Positions 24,565 to 33,588 of a stretch of DNA of 64,000 bases are shown here, one piece after another. Made by a program: the position numbers and the translations under genes. The notes beneath the pieces were generated by a model, which was given only the letters and a program-made list of their open reading frames with translations, was not told the DNA's origin and ran no database searches. Positions within the stretch are counted from its first letter, which is position 1; the number at the start of each line of letters is the position of its first letter. Source of the stretch: Brevundimonas fontaquae (GTDB lineage Bacteria; Pseudomonadota; Alphaproteobacteria; Caulobacterales; Caulobacteraceae); contig NZ_CP070968.1 in the NCBI RefSeq assembly GCF_017086445.1, positions 1,612,001 to 1,676,000 of the forward strand, written 5' to 3'.

Positions 24565-26132
24565 GCGTCCTGAACGCCGGCTTTTCTCGCCGCGCCCTGA
24601 TCGGGTGGCTGGTCGCCGCCCCCGTCGTGCTGCGCTTCGGCCGGGCCCAGGCGGGCGGGGCCTATCTGTTCCCGCTGGGCGTCGCCAGCGGCGATCCGTG
24701 GCCGGACGGTTTCGTGTTGTGGACGCGGCTGGCCGTCGATCCGCTCGCCGCCGACGGACAGGGCGATCTGGCCGTGCCCATCCCGGTGCGCTGGGACGTC
24801 GCCGCCGACGAGGGTTTTTCCCGCATCGTCGCCTCGGGTCAGGTCATAGCCGAGGCCGCCGACGCCCATTCGGTCCATGTTGAGGTCCAGGGCCTGACGC
24901 CCGGCCGGCCTTACTGGTATCGGTTCACCGCCGCCGGCCAACGCAGCCCGGTCGGCCTGGCCCGCACGCCACCGGCGCCGAACGCGGAGGTGAATCGGCT
25001 GAAGCTGGCCGTCGCCTCCTGCTCGAACTGGGAGGTCGGCTATTTCAGCGCCTATGGCCATATGGCCGACGAGGCGCCGGACCTGACCCTGTTTTTGGGC
25101 GACTACATTTACGAATACACCCGCACCGGGGCGCGGGCGGCCAATATCGTGCGGCCTTACGGGTTCGAAGACGCGACGACCCTGGCCGGCTATCGCAATC
25201 GCTATGCGCTGCACCGCACCGACGCGGACCTGCAACGCCTGCACGCTGCGGCGCCCTGTCTGGTCGTCTGGGACGACCATGAGGTGCTGGACAACTATTC
25301 CGGCGTATGGGCCGACAAGGGCGGCCGGCCGGACGATTTCCTGCGCCGCCGCGCCGCCGGCTATCAGGCCTTCTACGAGGCCATGCCGATCCGTCGCACC
25401 CGCCTGGATCGCCGCCTGCAGATGCCGATCCACAAGCGCGTCCGCTATGGCAAACTGGCCGAGTTCTTCATGCTGGACGGCCGCCAATATCGCTCGCGCG
25501 GGGCCTGCGTGGACGAGGGCGGCGCCAGGGGCCAGATCGTCGCTGACGCCCAGTGCCTGGACCGCGCCGACCCGTCGCGCACCTTCCTGGGCTTCGAGCA
25601 GGAGCGCTGGCTGTACGACGGCCTGGCGGGCGCCGAGGCGCGCTGGAACATTTTGGGCCAGGACTTGGTCATGGCCGGTCTGCGGTTCGAGAACCCCAAC
25701 GGCGAGACCCGCTACTGGACCGACACCTGGGACGGCTTCCCCGCCGCGCGCGACCGCATGGCCCAGGCGCTGCACACGATCAAGCCGCGCAACCCGGTGG
25801 TCCTGGCCGGCGACTACCATTCCTTCTGGACCAACGACGTCCTGTTGGACAGCCGTGACGAGCGCTCGCCGGTGGTCGCGACCGAGTTCGTCGGCACGTC
25901 CATCACCTCCGGAGGCCCGCCCTACGACAGTCTGATGGCGGCCATGCCGGCCAATCCGCACATCAAATTCTTCGACAGTCGCGTGCGAGGCTACATTTCG
26001 ATGGAGGTCACGCCCCAGCGGATGACCGCCCGCTATCAGGCCGTCAGCGACGTGCGCGATCCGAAGGCCTCGCTGTCCATCCTGAAGAGCTGGGTCGTCG
26101 AGGACGGCCGTCCCGGCGCCCAGATCGACTGA
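24561..26132 (+). CDS. phoD: PhoD-like alkaline phosphatase / phosphodiesterase
   Basis: 523 residues with a hydrophobic export segment at the N-terminus (SRRALIGWLVAAPVVL, Tat-like) and the PhoD pattern: PLGVASGDPWPDGFVLWTRL, then FLGDYIYEYT, VWDDHEVLDNYSG, and LAGDYHSFW near the C-terminus. These residues bind Fe3+ and Ca2+ in Bacillus PhoD. PhoD enzymes cleave phosphate mono- and diesters outside the cytoplasm and usually answer to phosphate starvation. It is translationally coupled to the metallophosphoesterase before it and followed 25 bp later by an acid phosphatase gene. Confidence 0.9.
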   Translation: MSVLNAGFSRRALIGWLVAAPVVLRFGRAQAGGAYLFPLGVASGDPWPDGFVLWTRLAVDPLAADGQGDLAVPIPVRWDVAADEGFSRIVASGQVIAEAADAHSVHVEVQGLTPGRPYWYRFTAAGQRSPVGLARTPPAPNAEVNRLKLAVASCSNWEVGYFSAYGHMADEAPDLTLFLGDYIYEYTRTGARAANIVRPYGFEDATTLAGYRNRYALHRTDADLQRLHAAAPCLVVWDDHEVLDNYSGVWADKGGRPDDFLRRRAAGYQAFYEAMPIRRTRLDRRLQMPIHKRVRYGKLAEFFMLDGRQYRSRGACVDEGGARGQIVADAQCLDRADPSRTFLGFEQERWLYDGLAGAEARWNILGQDLVMAGLRFENPNGETRYWTDTWDGFPAARDRMAQALHTIKPRNPVVLAGDYHSFWTNDVLLDSRDERSPVVATEFVGTSITSGGPPYDSLMAAMPANPHIKFFDSRVRGYISMEVTPQRMTARYQAVSDVRDPKASLSILKSWVVEDGRPGAQID

Positions 26133-26156
26133 TTTCCCCAGAGCTTCCGAGTTTCC

Positions 26157-26928
26157 ATGCGTCTTTCCCTCTTCGTTCGCCGGTCGATGGCGGCCGCCCT
26201 GGCCCTGGCCCTCGTCGGCTGCGCCTCCGCGCCTGCGCCGACCCCCCGACTTCTGGACGGGCTTCCGCGATCACCCGCACGGCTATCTCGACAAGGCGCA
26301 TGCACCCGACGCTTCCACCTTCCTGCCGCCGCCGCCCGAGGCCGGATCGCTGAGGGCGCAGGACGACCTGGCCTATTATCGCGCCACCCGCGCGCTGAAG
26401 GCCACGGCCCGATGGGACCAGGCGCGCGCCGACAACGAGATCGAGACCCCGTCCGCGCCGCGGGTGTTCGACCAGGCGCTGGGCGTCGCCTTCGTCCCCG
26501 AACGGATGCCGACCCTGACACGGCTGCTGGGGCGGATGCTCGGCGACCTGGAGACGATCCAGACCCCGGCCAAGCGCGGCTTCACCCGTGCGCGTCCCTT
26601 CGTGGCCGAGCCGGCCGAGACCTGTTTCACGCCCGAGCCGTGGCTGGCGGCCAGCGGCTCCTACCCTTCCGGCCATTCGGCCATGGGCTGGGCCTGGGCG
26701 CTGGTCCTGTCGGAAATGGCGCCGGACCGCGCCGACCAGATCCTGGCGCGCGGCCTGGCCTATGGCGACAGCCGCGCGATCTGCGGCGTCCATTACGCCA
26801 GCGACGTCGAAGCCGGCCGCATCGTCGGTGCGGCTCTGTTCGCCGCCCTAAAGGCGAACCCGACGTTCCAGGTGGACTTCGCTACGGCGCGCCTGGAACT
26901 GGCTCGCGAGAGAAGGCTGGCAAGATGA
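26157..26928 (+). pseudogene. PAP2/class A acid phosphatase lipoprotein, frameshifted
   Basis: The ATG at 26157 opens a lipoprotein signal with lipobox LVGC. After a run of six C (26242-26247) the coding frame moves by +1 and continues DFWTGFRDHPHGYLDKAHAP to a stop at 26928. The second frame contains the whole phosphatase active site: KRGFTRARP (Kx6RP), PSGHS and SRAICGVHYASD (SRx5HxxxD). One C fewer would restore a single protein of about 256 residues. It may be a real inactivation, a phase-variable slippage tract or a sequencing error in the homopolymer. It closes the receptor/phosphatase operon. Confidence 0.8.
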
Positions 26929-28259
26929 AGTCGCGTTGTCAGGTTGATTGGCGCGCACCGACCTTGCCTAGCTAGGCTGTTAGGCGAGGGATCGCGCTCC
27001 CCGTCGATCTGACCACAGCGATGAGGGGACGCGCGCGCCGCTGCGGAAGGAACGGTCCTGCGCGCTCGGCATCCAAGCCGTCGACGCTCATCACCCCAGC
27101 AATCCGCGAACTGGAACGGTCCTGAGCCGCGATCCAATATCGTCTCCTAGCGTCCGGCCACTTTGCGGCGCAGGATGAGTCGATAGCGCAGCCGTCGAAG
27201 TCGGCGTTCAAGGCGCGCCATGTGTTGGCGATGGCCTTTTAGCCGACTTCCAGTGGCAAGGCGGAGTCGAGGACCATCGCCCTGACTGACGTGGGATGAC
27301 GACGCGCCAATGTCAGGGTTAAACACGTTCCGTAAGACAGGGCTTAGAGGTTGAAATGCGGGTAGCCCAGAGCGACGAGGAGGTCGTTGATATCGTCCGC
27401 AGCCTCCGCGGAAGTGCAGCCGTCAAGATCCGCACGAGCGACGACGTGTCGCGATCGACAGGTCGCAGCGGCCGCAGCCAGCCCGGCACCCGCCGCCTTC
27501 GCCCTCAGCCGCGCCACCGCGATCTCATGTTTCGCCTCGATGATCTGCGGGCAATCTAGCGCTGGGGTGGACAACCGAGCCCCCCGTGGCTCTAGAAACA
27601 CCTGATCGCGCTGTTCAAGGAAGGGTTTGTTCCGTCTCGACCGTTGTCCCCTCAGAGCGCTGTTTCTTGGGCCGTCGGTCAAGAACGACGGGATCAGCGA
27701 CGGGTTTGGACGACCGACTGGGGAAGATCATCACCTGCAGCCGGATTAGACGGCTGGCGGCGGTGGCCCGGTTCGGGGACGCTGAGCGTTCCGCATTCGA
27801 TCTTCTCATCTTGCGCAACCTCGACAGCGCAGAGGCCGCTCTCAAAAGTTTATCGCGCAGGCGCCGCCTGAGCGAGAGCCGTTGCAGGGATGGCCGTGAT
27901 GAACGGAAGCTGCAGTACGGTTCGCTTGAATATGTCGATCCCCGTTTCGAGGCGAGCGTCACGGCGTCTGCCGCGTAACGCAATTTAATCATTAGTAACG
28001 GGCCCATCAGTAAGCAGAGATTGCAACCTAGCCTGGGAAGATGACAGCGAACGTATGCGTCTCGGAACGGAAGCGATATCTGCTTGTGCTAGTTCTCAGA
28101 CCTTGTGATTCGACCGACGTTCATGACTCAAATTAGAGTTGTAGCTCGATTTGGAAATGCGAGTGACAGTCTCCTCTGCAAGATTAAGCAAATTCCAGTT
28201 GAGCTCAGACCTCAGTCGACCTACACGCTATAAATGGTAAGACCAATTCTAGGCGCGTA
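26929..28259. other. Long intergenic region without a convincing gene
   Basis: About 1.3 kb. Several frames of 80-130 codons exist on both strands (for example 27344-27682 minus and 27586-27978 plus), but they overlap each other and show no motif I know. The stretch 28010-28259 is AT-richer and forms the promoter region of uxaC. The interior may hold eroded genes beyond recognition by eye. Confidence 0.45.
28235..28245 (+). promoter_or_regulatory. TGGT-AAG-ACCA palindrome before uxaC
   Basis: TGGTAAGACCA is an inverted repeat (TGGT/ACCA) centred about 20 bp before the uxaC start. The form TTGGTnnACCAA is known for UxuR/ExuR GntR-family sites in enterobacteria, so this is a candidate uronate-responsive operator. 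No such GntR gene lies in the window, and it differs from the ACCGGT motif found at the other promoters of this region. Confidence 0.4.
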
Positions 28260-29675
28260 ATGGCTCATCCGTTCAAGCTCAATCCTGATCGCCTGTTTCC
28301 GGCCGACGCCGACACCCGGGCCATCGCCCGTCGCCTCTATGCCGAGATCAAGGGGCTGCCGATCATCAGCCCGCACGGCCATACGGACCCAAGCTGGTTC
28401 GCGCTGAACGAACCGTTCGCCAATCCGGCCGAGCTGCTAATCACGCCCGACCACTACGTCTTCCGGATGCTGCACTCGCAGGGCATGGCGATGGAGGAGT
28501 TGGGCGTGCCGCGCGCCGATGGCGGGCCGGTCGAGACCGATCCGCGCAAGATCTGGCGGCGCTTCGCCGAGAACTATCACCTGTTCCGGGGGACGCCTTC
28601 GCGCATGTGGCACGACTGGGTCTATGCCGAGGCCTTCGGCATGGATGTGCGCCTGTCGGCCGAGACGGCCGATCACTATTACGACGTCATCGACACAGCG
28701 CTAAAGACTGAGGCCTTCAAGCCGCGCGCCCTGTTTGACCGCTACAACATCGAAGTCCTGACCACGACCGAGAGCCCGCTCGACACGCTGGATCACCACA
28801 AGACCATTGCGGCCTCGGGCTGGAAGGGCAGGGTGCTGACCGCCTATCGCCCCGACCCGGTGCTGGATCCCGACTATGAGGGCTTCCGCGACAATCTGAA
28901 GGTCCTGGCCGATCAGACCGGCCGCGAAACCCTGTCGTGGGAGGGCTATCTGCAGGCCCTGCGTGACCGCCGGGCCTTCTTCATCGAGATGGGCGCCACC
29001 TCGACCGATCACGGCCATCCAACGGCCTTCACCGCTGACCTCTCTAAGGCGGATGCCGAGGCCCTGTTCAAGCGGGTCTCGACCGCCCCGGCCTCGGCCG
29101 CCGATGCTGAACTGTTCCGCGGCCAGATGCTGACCGAGATGGCCGCCATGTCGGTCGAGGACGGGCTGGTCATGCAGCTTCACCCCGGATCGTTCCGCAA
29201 CCATTCCGCCACCGTCTTCAACCGTTTCGGCCGTGACAAGGGCTGCGATATCCCGACCCAGACGGATTACGTCCGGGCGCTGAAGCCGCTGCTGGATCGG
29301 TTTGGGTCGGACACGCGTCTGACCCTGATCCTCTTCACCCTGGACGAGACCGCCTACAGCCGTGAACTGGCGCCGTTGGCTGGCCACTATCCGGCGCTGA
29401 AGCTGGGGCCGAGCTGGTGGTTCCACGACAGCCCAGAAGGCATGCGCCGGTTCCGTGAACAGGTCACAGAGACGGCTGGCTTCTACAATACCGTCGGCTT
29501 CAACGACGACACCCGCGCCTTCCTGTCCATTCCGGCGCGTCACGATGTGGCGCGGCGCATGGACTGCGGCTTCCTAGCCAAGCTGGTCGTCGAGCGCCGG
29601 ATGGAGGAGGACGAGGCGCACGAGTTGGCCCACGCCCTGACCTACGGCCTGGTCAAGGCGGCCTACAAGCTGTGA
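28260..29675 (+). CDS. uxaC: Glucuronate isomerase (uronate isomerase)
   Basis: 471 residues, the usual length of UxaC. The amidohydrolase-like metal site SPHGHTDPSWF lies near the N-terminus (about residues 37-47). Later signatures TTTESPLDTLDHH, MQLHPGSFRNHS, FNDDTRAF and the C-terminal CGFLAKLVVERRM are those of uronate isomerases. The enzyme converts D-glucuronate to D-fructuronate and D-galacturonate to D-tagaturonate in the cytoplasm, the first step of uronate breakdown. The next two enzymes (UxuB/UxaB, UxuA/UxaA) are not in this window, but KdgK, which uses their product KDG, is encoded tail-to-tail next door. Confidence 0.95.
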   Translation: MAHPFKLNPDRLFPADADTRAIARRLYAEIKGLPIISPHGHTDPSWFALNEPFANPAELLITPDHYVFRMLHSQGMAMEELGVPRADGGPVETDPRKIWRRFAENYHLFRGTPSRMWHDWVYAEAFGMDVRLSAETADHYYDVIDTALKTEAFKPRALFDRYNIEVLTTTESPLDTLDHHKTIAASGWKGRVLTAYRPDPVLDPDYEGFRDNLKVLADQTGRETLSWEGYLQALRDRRAFFIEMGATSTDHGHPTAFTADLSKADAEALFKRVSTAPASAADAELFRGQMLTEMAAMSVEDGLVMQLHPGSFRNHSATVFNRFGRDKGCDIPTQTDYVRALKPLLDRFGSDTRLTLILFTLDETAYSRELAPLAGHYPALKLGPSWWFHDSPEGMRRFREQVTETAGFYNTVGFNDDTRAFLSIPARHDVARRMDCGFLAKLVVERRMEEDEAHELAHALTYGLVKAAYKL

Positions 29676-29722
29676 GTCGAGAGGCGGGGACCGCTTATGT
29701 CCCGAGGAATCGGCCGTCGCCC

Positions 29723-30781
29723 TTAGCGCCGGATATCGAACCCGCCGTCGCCCATGGCGGCGCGCACGTCGTCGGCGGTGAACAGGTTGAAGTCGCCGGG
29801 CACGGAGTGTTTCAGGCCGGCGGCAGCGAGGCCGAAATCCAGAGCTTCTTGATCCGACCATCCGCTCCACAGCCCGAACAGGACGCCGGAGGCGAAGGCG
29901 TCGCCGCCGCCGACCCGGTCGACGACCCCGGCCATGTGAATGGCCTCGGCTTTGGTCTCGATCACGTCGTCGCCGTTCCGCGTCAGCATGACAGCCGACA
30001 AGGCCTGGTCGGCGACGCTGTCCTGAATCCGCAGCGTACAGGCGATGCGTTGCAGGCGAGGGAAGGCGGCGAAGGCGTCGGCGGCGGCCTGGCGACGACG
30101 TACGGTCGGATCGGGATCGTCGAACTTGGTCTTCAGCACCAGGGCGAAGTCCCGGTCGTCGGCGAAGGCGACCGTGGCGCCGGCCAGCATCTTGCCAAGC
30201 GTGGTCGGCGGATCGCCATCCCACTGCTCCCACAACTTGCCGCGGAAGTTGCCGTCGTAGCTGATCTTCACGCCTTTCCTAACGGCGGCCTCGATGAGGG
30301 CGACAGCGGCGGCCGAGCCGTTCGGCCCCGTCGCCGGCGTCACGCCCGAGGCGTGCAGCCATTCGACGCCGTCCAGAAGTTGGTCCCAGTCGAAGGCCGT
30401 ATCGACATGTTCGACAAAGGCCGAACCGGCGCGATCGTAGAGGACTTCCGACGGACGACGAACAGCACCCGGCGTCAGGAAATACAGACCCATGCGGCCG
30501 GGTTTGAAGACGACCTGAGCGGTGTCGACCCCGTGCTTGCGCACTTCGTCACGCACGCCGCGGCCCAGCGCATTGTCGGCCAGGACCGTCGCCATAACGG
30601 TCGGCGCGCCGAAGCGGGCCAGGGACACGGCGACATTGGCCTCGGCCCCGCCCGGACGCACGGTCAGGGCAGGGGACTGCATCAGCAGTTCGTTGTGGTT
30701 GGGCGAAAACCGCAGCAACATCTCGCCGAAGCAGAGGATGGTGCGAGAGGCGGCCATAGAGCCCGAGGCGGTGTTGGTCAT
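29723..30781 (-). CDS. kdgK: 2-dehydro-3-deoxygluconokinase (KDG kinase), PfkB family
   Basis: 352 residues of the PfkB carbohydrate kinase family. The N-terminal sugar-site motif is GGAEANVAVSLARFG and the C-terminal ATP/catalytic motif is DRVGGGDAFASGVLFG, with the catalytic Asp. The opening ILCFGEMLLRFSP and overall pattern match KDG kinases, which phosphorylate 2-keto-3-deoxygluconate to KDPG. It lies 20 bp downstream of the KduD-like gene on the same strand, consistent with reduction to KDG followed by phosphorylation. A KDPG aldolase of the Eda type is not evident here; the aldolase at 41721 resembles DgoA. Confidence 0.85.
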   Translation of the reverse strand: MTNTASGSMAASRTILCFGEMLLRFSPNHNELLMQSPALTVRPGGAEANVAVSLARFGAPTVMATVLADNALGRGVRDEVRKHGVDTAQVVFKPGRMGLYFLTPGAVRRPSEVLYDRAGSAFVEHVDTAFDWDQLLDGVEWLHASGVTPATGPNGSAAAVALIEAAVRKGVKISYDGNFRGKLWEQWDGDPPTTLGKMLAGATVAFADDRDFALVLKTKFDDPDPTVRRRQAAADAFAAFPRLQRIACTLRIQDSVADQALSAVMLTRNGDDVIETKAEAIHMAGVVDRVGGGDAFASGVLFGLWSGWSDQEALDFGLAAAGLKHSVPGDFNLFTADDVRAAMGDGGFDIRR

Positions 30782-30801
30782 GTCGGAACGCTAGTCTGGT
30801 A

Positions 30802-31560
30802 TCAGCGCGCCTGCCAGCCGCCGTCGACCGGCAGGATGGCGCCCTGGACATAGTCCGAGGCCCGGCTGGCCAGGAAAACGGCCGCGCCGCCCAGGTCCGA
30901 CGGCTCGCCCCAGCGACCGGCGGGGATGCGGCCCAGAATCTCGGCCGAACGGACCGGGTCCTCGCGCAAGGCCTGGGTGTTGGCGGTGGCGAAATAGCCG
31001 GGGGCGATGGCGTTGGCGGTGATGCCGTGGGGCGCCCACTCGTTGGCCATCAGCTTGGTCAAGCCGGCCACGCCAGACTTGGACGCGGTGTAGGAAGGCA
31101 CGCGGATGCCGCCCTGGAAGGACAGCATGGAGGCGATGTTGATGATCTTGCCGCCGTCGCCCTGTTGGATGAACAGGCGCGCCACCGCCTGGCTCATGAA
31201 GAAGACGGTCTTCAGATTGATGTTCATTACGAGGTCCCAGTCGGCCTCGGTGAAGTCCACCGCGTCGGCGCGGCGGATCAGGCCGGCGTTGTTCACCAGG
31301 ATGTCGATCCGGCCCATGGCGGCCAGGGCTTCCTGAACCACGCGTCCGACCGGCTCGATCGAGGTCAGGTCGGCGCTGATGGCGTGGGCGCGGCGGCCCA
31401 TCGCCTGGACCTTGGCGACCGTTTCGTCGGACTCCGACAGGGCGACCGAGACGATGTCGGCGCCCGCTTCGGCCAGAGCCAAGGCGATGCCTTGACCCAG
31501 ACCCACATTGCCGCCGGTGACCAAGGCGACCTTGCCGGTCAGGTCGAACGGATTGCTCAT
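30802..31560 (-). CDS. kduD: 2-deoxy-D-gluconate 3-dehydrogenase-like SDR (KduD/DhuD type)
   Basis: 252 residues, classical short-chain dehydrogenase: cofactor motif TGGNVGLGQG, NNAG as NNAGLIRRA, and active-site YTASK. The beginning MSNPFDLTGKVALVTG and the C-terminal GAILPVDGGW are typical of KduD, which reduces 4-deoxy-L-erythro/D-glycero diketo uronates to KDG with NADH. The ATG at 31560 has a good site, GGAGAGGAAA, and replaces a longer frame open to 31614. It is divergent from the RpiB-family isomerase, a likely partner enzyme, and precedes kdgK on the same strand. Confidence 0.8.
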   Translation of the reverse strand: MSNPFDLTGKVALVTGGNVGLGQGIALALAEAGADIVSVALSESDETVAKVQAMGRRAHAISADLTSIEPVGRVVQEALAAMGRIDILVNNAGLIRRADAVDFTEADWDLVMNINLKTVFFMSQAVARLFIQQGDGGKIINIASMLSFQGGIRVPSYTASKSGVAGLTKLMANEWAPHGITANAIAPGYFATANTQALREDPVRSAEILGRIPAGRWGEPSDLGGAAVFLASRASDYVQGAILPVDGGWQAR

Positions 31561-31616
31561 GATGTTTCCTCTCCAGCCTATCTCGAACCCCGTGTCAGGC
31601 TCAGCTTGTCTCAATT

Positions 31617-31630
31617 GGTAACCGGTGTCA
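31617..31630. promoter_or_regulatory. ACCGGT operator site 1 (kduD / isomerase divergent promoter)
   Basis: GGTAACC|GGTGTCA. The right arm is identical to the consensus half GGTGTCA seen at three other promoters; the left arm matches 4 of 7. It is centred 64 bp upstream of the kduD start and 80 bp upstream of the isomerase start. The even palindrome with a central CG is typical of LacI-family operators; the regulator at 32404-33453 is the candidate. Confidence 0.55.
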
Positions 31631-31702
31631 TATACTGACGCAAAGGGCTAGGCCATAACCAAAATCGGTTGGCGTCGCCGTCCGTCTGATCAAGGATCCC
31701 CC

Positions 31703-32365
31703 ATGAAGATCGCTCTCATCATCGAAAACAGCCAGGCCGCCAAAAGCGAGACGGTGCATGCCGCACTGACCGCCGTCGCCGAACCGCTGGGCCATGAAGT
31801 TTTCCACTATGGGATGTACGCGGCCGACGATAAGGCCTCGCTGACCTACGTCATGAACGGCTTGCTGACCGGCATTCTGTTGAACTCCGGCGCGGCCGAT
31901 TTCGTCGTCACCGGGTGCGGAACCGGCATGGGCTCGATGCTGGCCTGCAACAGCATGCCTGGCGTCTTCTGCGGTCTGGTGATCGACCCGACCGACGCCT
32001 TCCTGTTCGGCCAGATCAACGACGGCAACGCCATCTCGATGCCTTATGCCAAGGGCTTCGGCTGGGCTGCAGAACTGAATTTGCAGGACGTCTATCGCAA
32101 GCTGTTCGAAGGCGAGCGCGGCCTGGGCTACCCCAAGGAGCGCGCCGAGATCATGCGCAAGAACCGCGGCGTACTCAGCGACCTGAAGGCCGTGACCTGC
32201 CACGACATGCTGACGGTTCTGAAGACGATGGATCAGGACCTGCTGAAGGCCGCCATCGCCGGCGAGAAGTTCGAAGACTACTTCTTCGCCAACGCTACGG
32301 ACGAGGGCATTCGCGACTATCTGAAGGGCGTTCTCGCCGCCAAGCCTGCGCTCGAGACGGCCTGA
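31703..32365 (+). CDS. RpiB/LacA/LacB-family sugar isomerase, DhuI-like
   Basis: 220 residues. The fold signature GAADFVVTGCGTGMGSMLACNS holds the catalytic Cys of RpiB/LacAB isomerases, and the start MKIALIIENSQAAKSE and the C-terminal extension after residue 150 are typical of the longer members found in polysaccharide loci. In streptococci an RpiB-family enzyme, DhuI, works with the reductase DhuD on unsaturated uronates, replacing KduI/KduD. The neighbouring KduD-like gene makes that role plausible here, as 4-deoxy-5-hexosulose-uronate isomerase, but it is inferred from context. AAGGAT precedes the ATG. Confidence 0.7.
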   Translation: MKIALIIENSQAAKSETVHAALTAVAEPLGHEVFHYGMYAADDKASLTYVMNGLLTGILLNSGAADFVVTGCGTGMGSMLACNSMPGVFCGLVIDPTDAFLFGQINDGNAISMPYAKGFGWAAELNLQDVYRKLFEGERGLGYPKERAEIMRKNRGVLSDLKAVTCHDMLTVLKTMDQDLLKAAIAGEKFEDYFFANATDEGIRDYLKGVLAAKPALETA

Positions 32366-32373
32366 GGCAGAGA

Positions 32374-32399
32374 GGTCGGCGCGCGATCACGCGCCGACC
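32374..32399. terminator. Bidirectional hairpin between isomerase and LacI genes
   Basis: GGTCGGCGCG (32374-32383) and CGCGCCGACC (32390-32399) form a perfect 10-bp stem with a 6-base loop between two convergent genes. It likely ends transcription from both sides, although U-tracts are lacking. Confidence 0.6.
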
Positions 32400-32403
32400 C
32401 AAC

Positions 32404-33453
32404 TCAGGCTGCCGGGATTGCCGACTTGCGCACCACCAGGGCCGGTCGAACTTCGGGCTGCTGCATCTTGGCCGGATCGACGCCGCGCATCGGCGCCAGC
32501 AGCTTTTCAGCCGCCATCCGTCCCATGTCTCGGATCGGCAGGCGCACCGAGGTGAGGTTGGGCCAAACCCGCGCCGCCATCGGCAAATCATCGAAGCCGA
32601 CGACGGACAGGTCGCGCGGCAGTTCCAGGCCGCGATCTCGCGCCGCCTGCATCACCCCGATGGCCATGTCATCGTTGAGGGTGAAGATGGCGGTCGGCGG
32701 CGTTTCCAGCGCCAAGAGGGCGTGGCCCGCCTGCACACCGGATTCGAACGTGTAGGCGCCTTTGAAATCGTAAGCCGGGTCCAGCGGGATGCCGCGCTCG
32801 GCCAGAGCGTCCAGGAACCCCTTGCCCCGCACTGCCGACGACCGGAACAGGTCCGGCCCGCGCACCAGACCGATTCGTCTGTGTCCCAGGTGGGCCAGAT
32901 GCGCCGCCGCCTCAGCCGCGCCGATCCAGTCATTGGTGACCACCATCGTTTGGGGCTCGTCCAACGCCACCGAGGCGATGCGGACATAGGGGCAGTCGAG
33001 ATCGCGAAGCAGGTCGATGACCTGTTCGTCCTCGGACACCGAAGGCGGCATGATGACGCCGTACAGACGTTGGCGCTCGACGAAACCCCTGATGTCTTCC
33101 AGCAGCGTAGGGGAGTTGCGATTGCAAGGGTGGACGACCAGTTCCAGGCCGGACCCCTTCAGCGCATCCAGCACGCCTTGCTGCATATTCACGACATAGG
33201 TCGGGCTGGGGTTGTCGTAGATCAGACCGACCAAGAACGAGCGTCGAAACGCCAGGCCGCGCGCCTGTGGATCGGGCGTGAACCCCAGAGCCTTGATAAC
33301 GGCGTTGACCTTTTCGCGCGTGTCTTCCTTGACGAACGGCGACTGATTGATGACCCTCGAGACGGTCTTCTTGGAGACCTGCGCCTCACGGGCGACGTCG
33401 TTGATGGTTGCCCGCTTGCCCGGCTTGCCGGATCGCGGATCGTCTTGAGCCAA
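32404..33453 (-). CDS. LacI-family transcriptional regulator of the uronate region
   Basis: 349 residues. The N-terminal LacI HTH reads TINDVAREAQVSKKTVSRVIN (about residues 16-36), with the hinge (NAVIKALGFTPDPQARGLAF) after it and a periplasmic-binding-protein-like ligand domain beyond. Start is TTG at 33453 with a strong AAGGAG eight bases upstream. The protein faces the hydratase/transporter operon, with one of four TGACACC-GGTnnCA palindromes lying between, so it probably represses its own region and the receptor at 38735. The inducer is likely KDG or another uronate intermediate. Its HTH is similar to regulators sometimes called KdgR. Confidence 0.85.
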   Translation of the reverse strand: MAQDDPRSGKPGKRATINDVAREAQVSKKTVSRVINQSPFVKEDTREKVNAVIKALGFTPDPQARGLAFRRSFLVGLIYDNPSPTYVVNMQQGVLDALKGSGLELVVHPCNRNSPTLLEDIRGFVERQRLYGVIMPPSVSEDEQVIDLLRDLDCPYVRIASVALDEPQTMVVTNDWIGAAEAAAHLAHLGHRRIGLVRGPDLFRSSAVRGKGFLDALAERGIPLDPAYDFKGAYTFESGVQAGHALLALETPPTAIFTLNDDMAIGVMQAARDRGLELPRDLSVVGFDDLPMAARVWPNLTSVRLPIRDMGRMAAEKLLAPMRGVDPAKMQQPEVRPALVVRKSAIPAA

Positions 33454-33534
33454 GGTTCGGCTCCTTCCCTATGTGCAGCTTGAAGGCATAGCCGCGACTC
33501 GCGGCCGACGCCATGGGGCTCAGCTAAAGCGCAT

Positions 33535-33548
33535 TGACACCGGTTTCC
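33535..33548. promoter_or_regulatory. ACCGGT operator site 2 (lacI / hydratase promoter)
   Basis: TGACACC|GGTTTCC: the left arm is the exact consensus half TGACACC, the right arm partial. It lies 41 bp before the hydratase-like start and 82 bp before the LacI gene start, in the divergent promoter region, so it could give autoregulation plus control of the hydratase-transporter operon. Confidence 0.6.
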
Positions 33549-33588
33549 TTCGTCGCTCTTATCGGAGCCTATTCACGAGGCGACACCT

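Noticed and set aside
27344..27978. Candidate small proteins in the region before uxaC
   Set aside because: Frames on both strands overlap, lack ribosome-binding sites and motifs, and cannot be told from chance.
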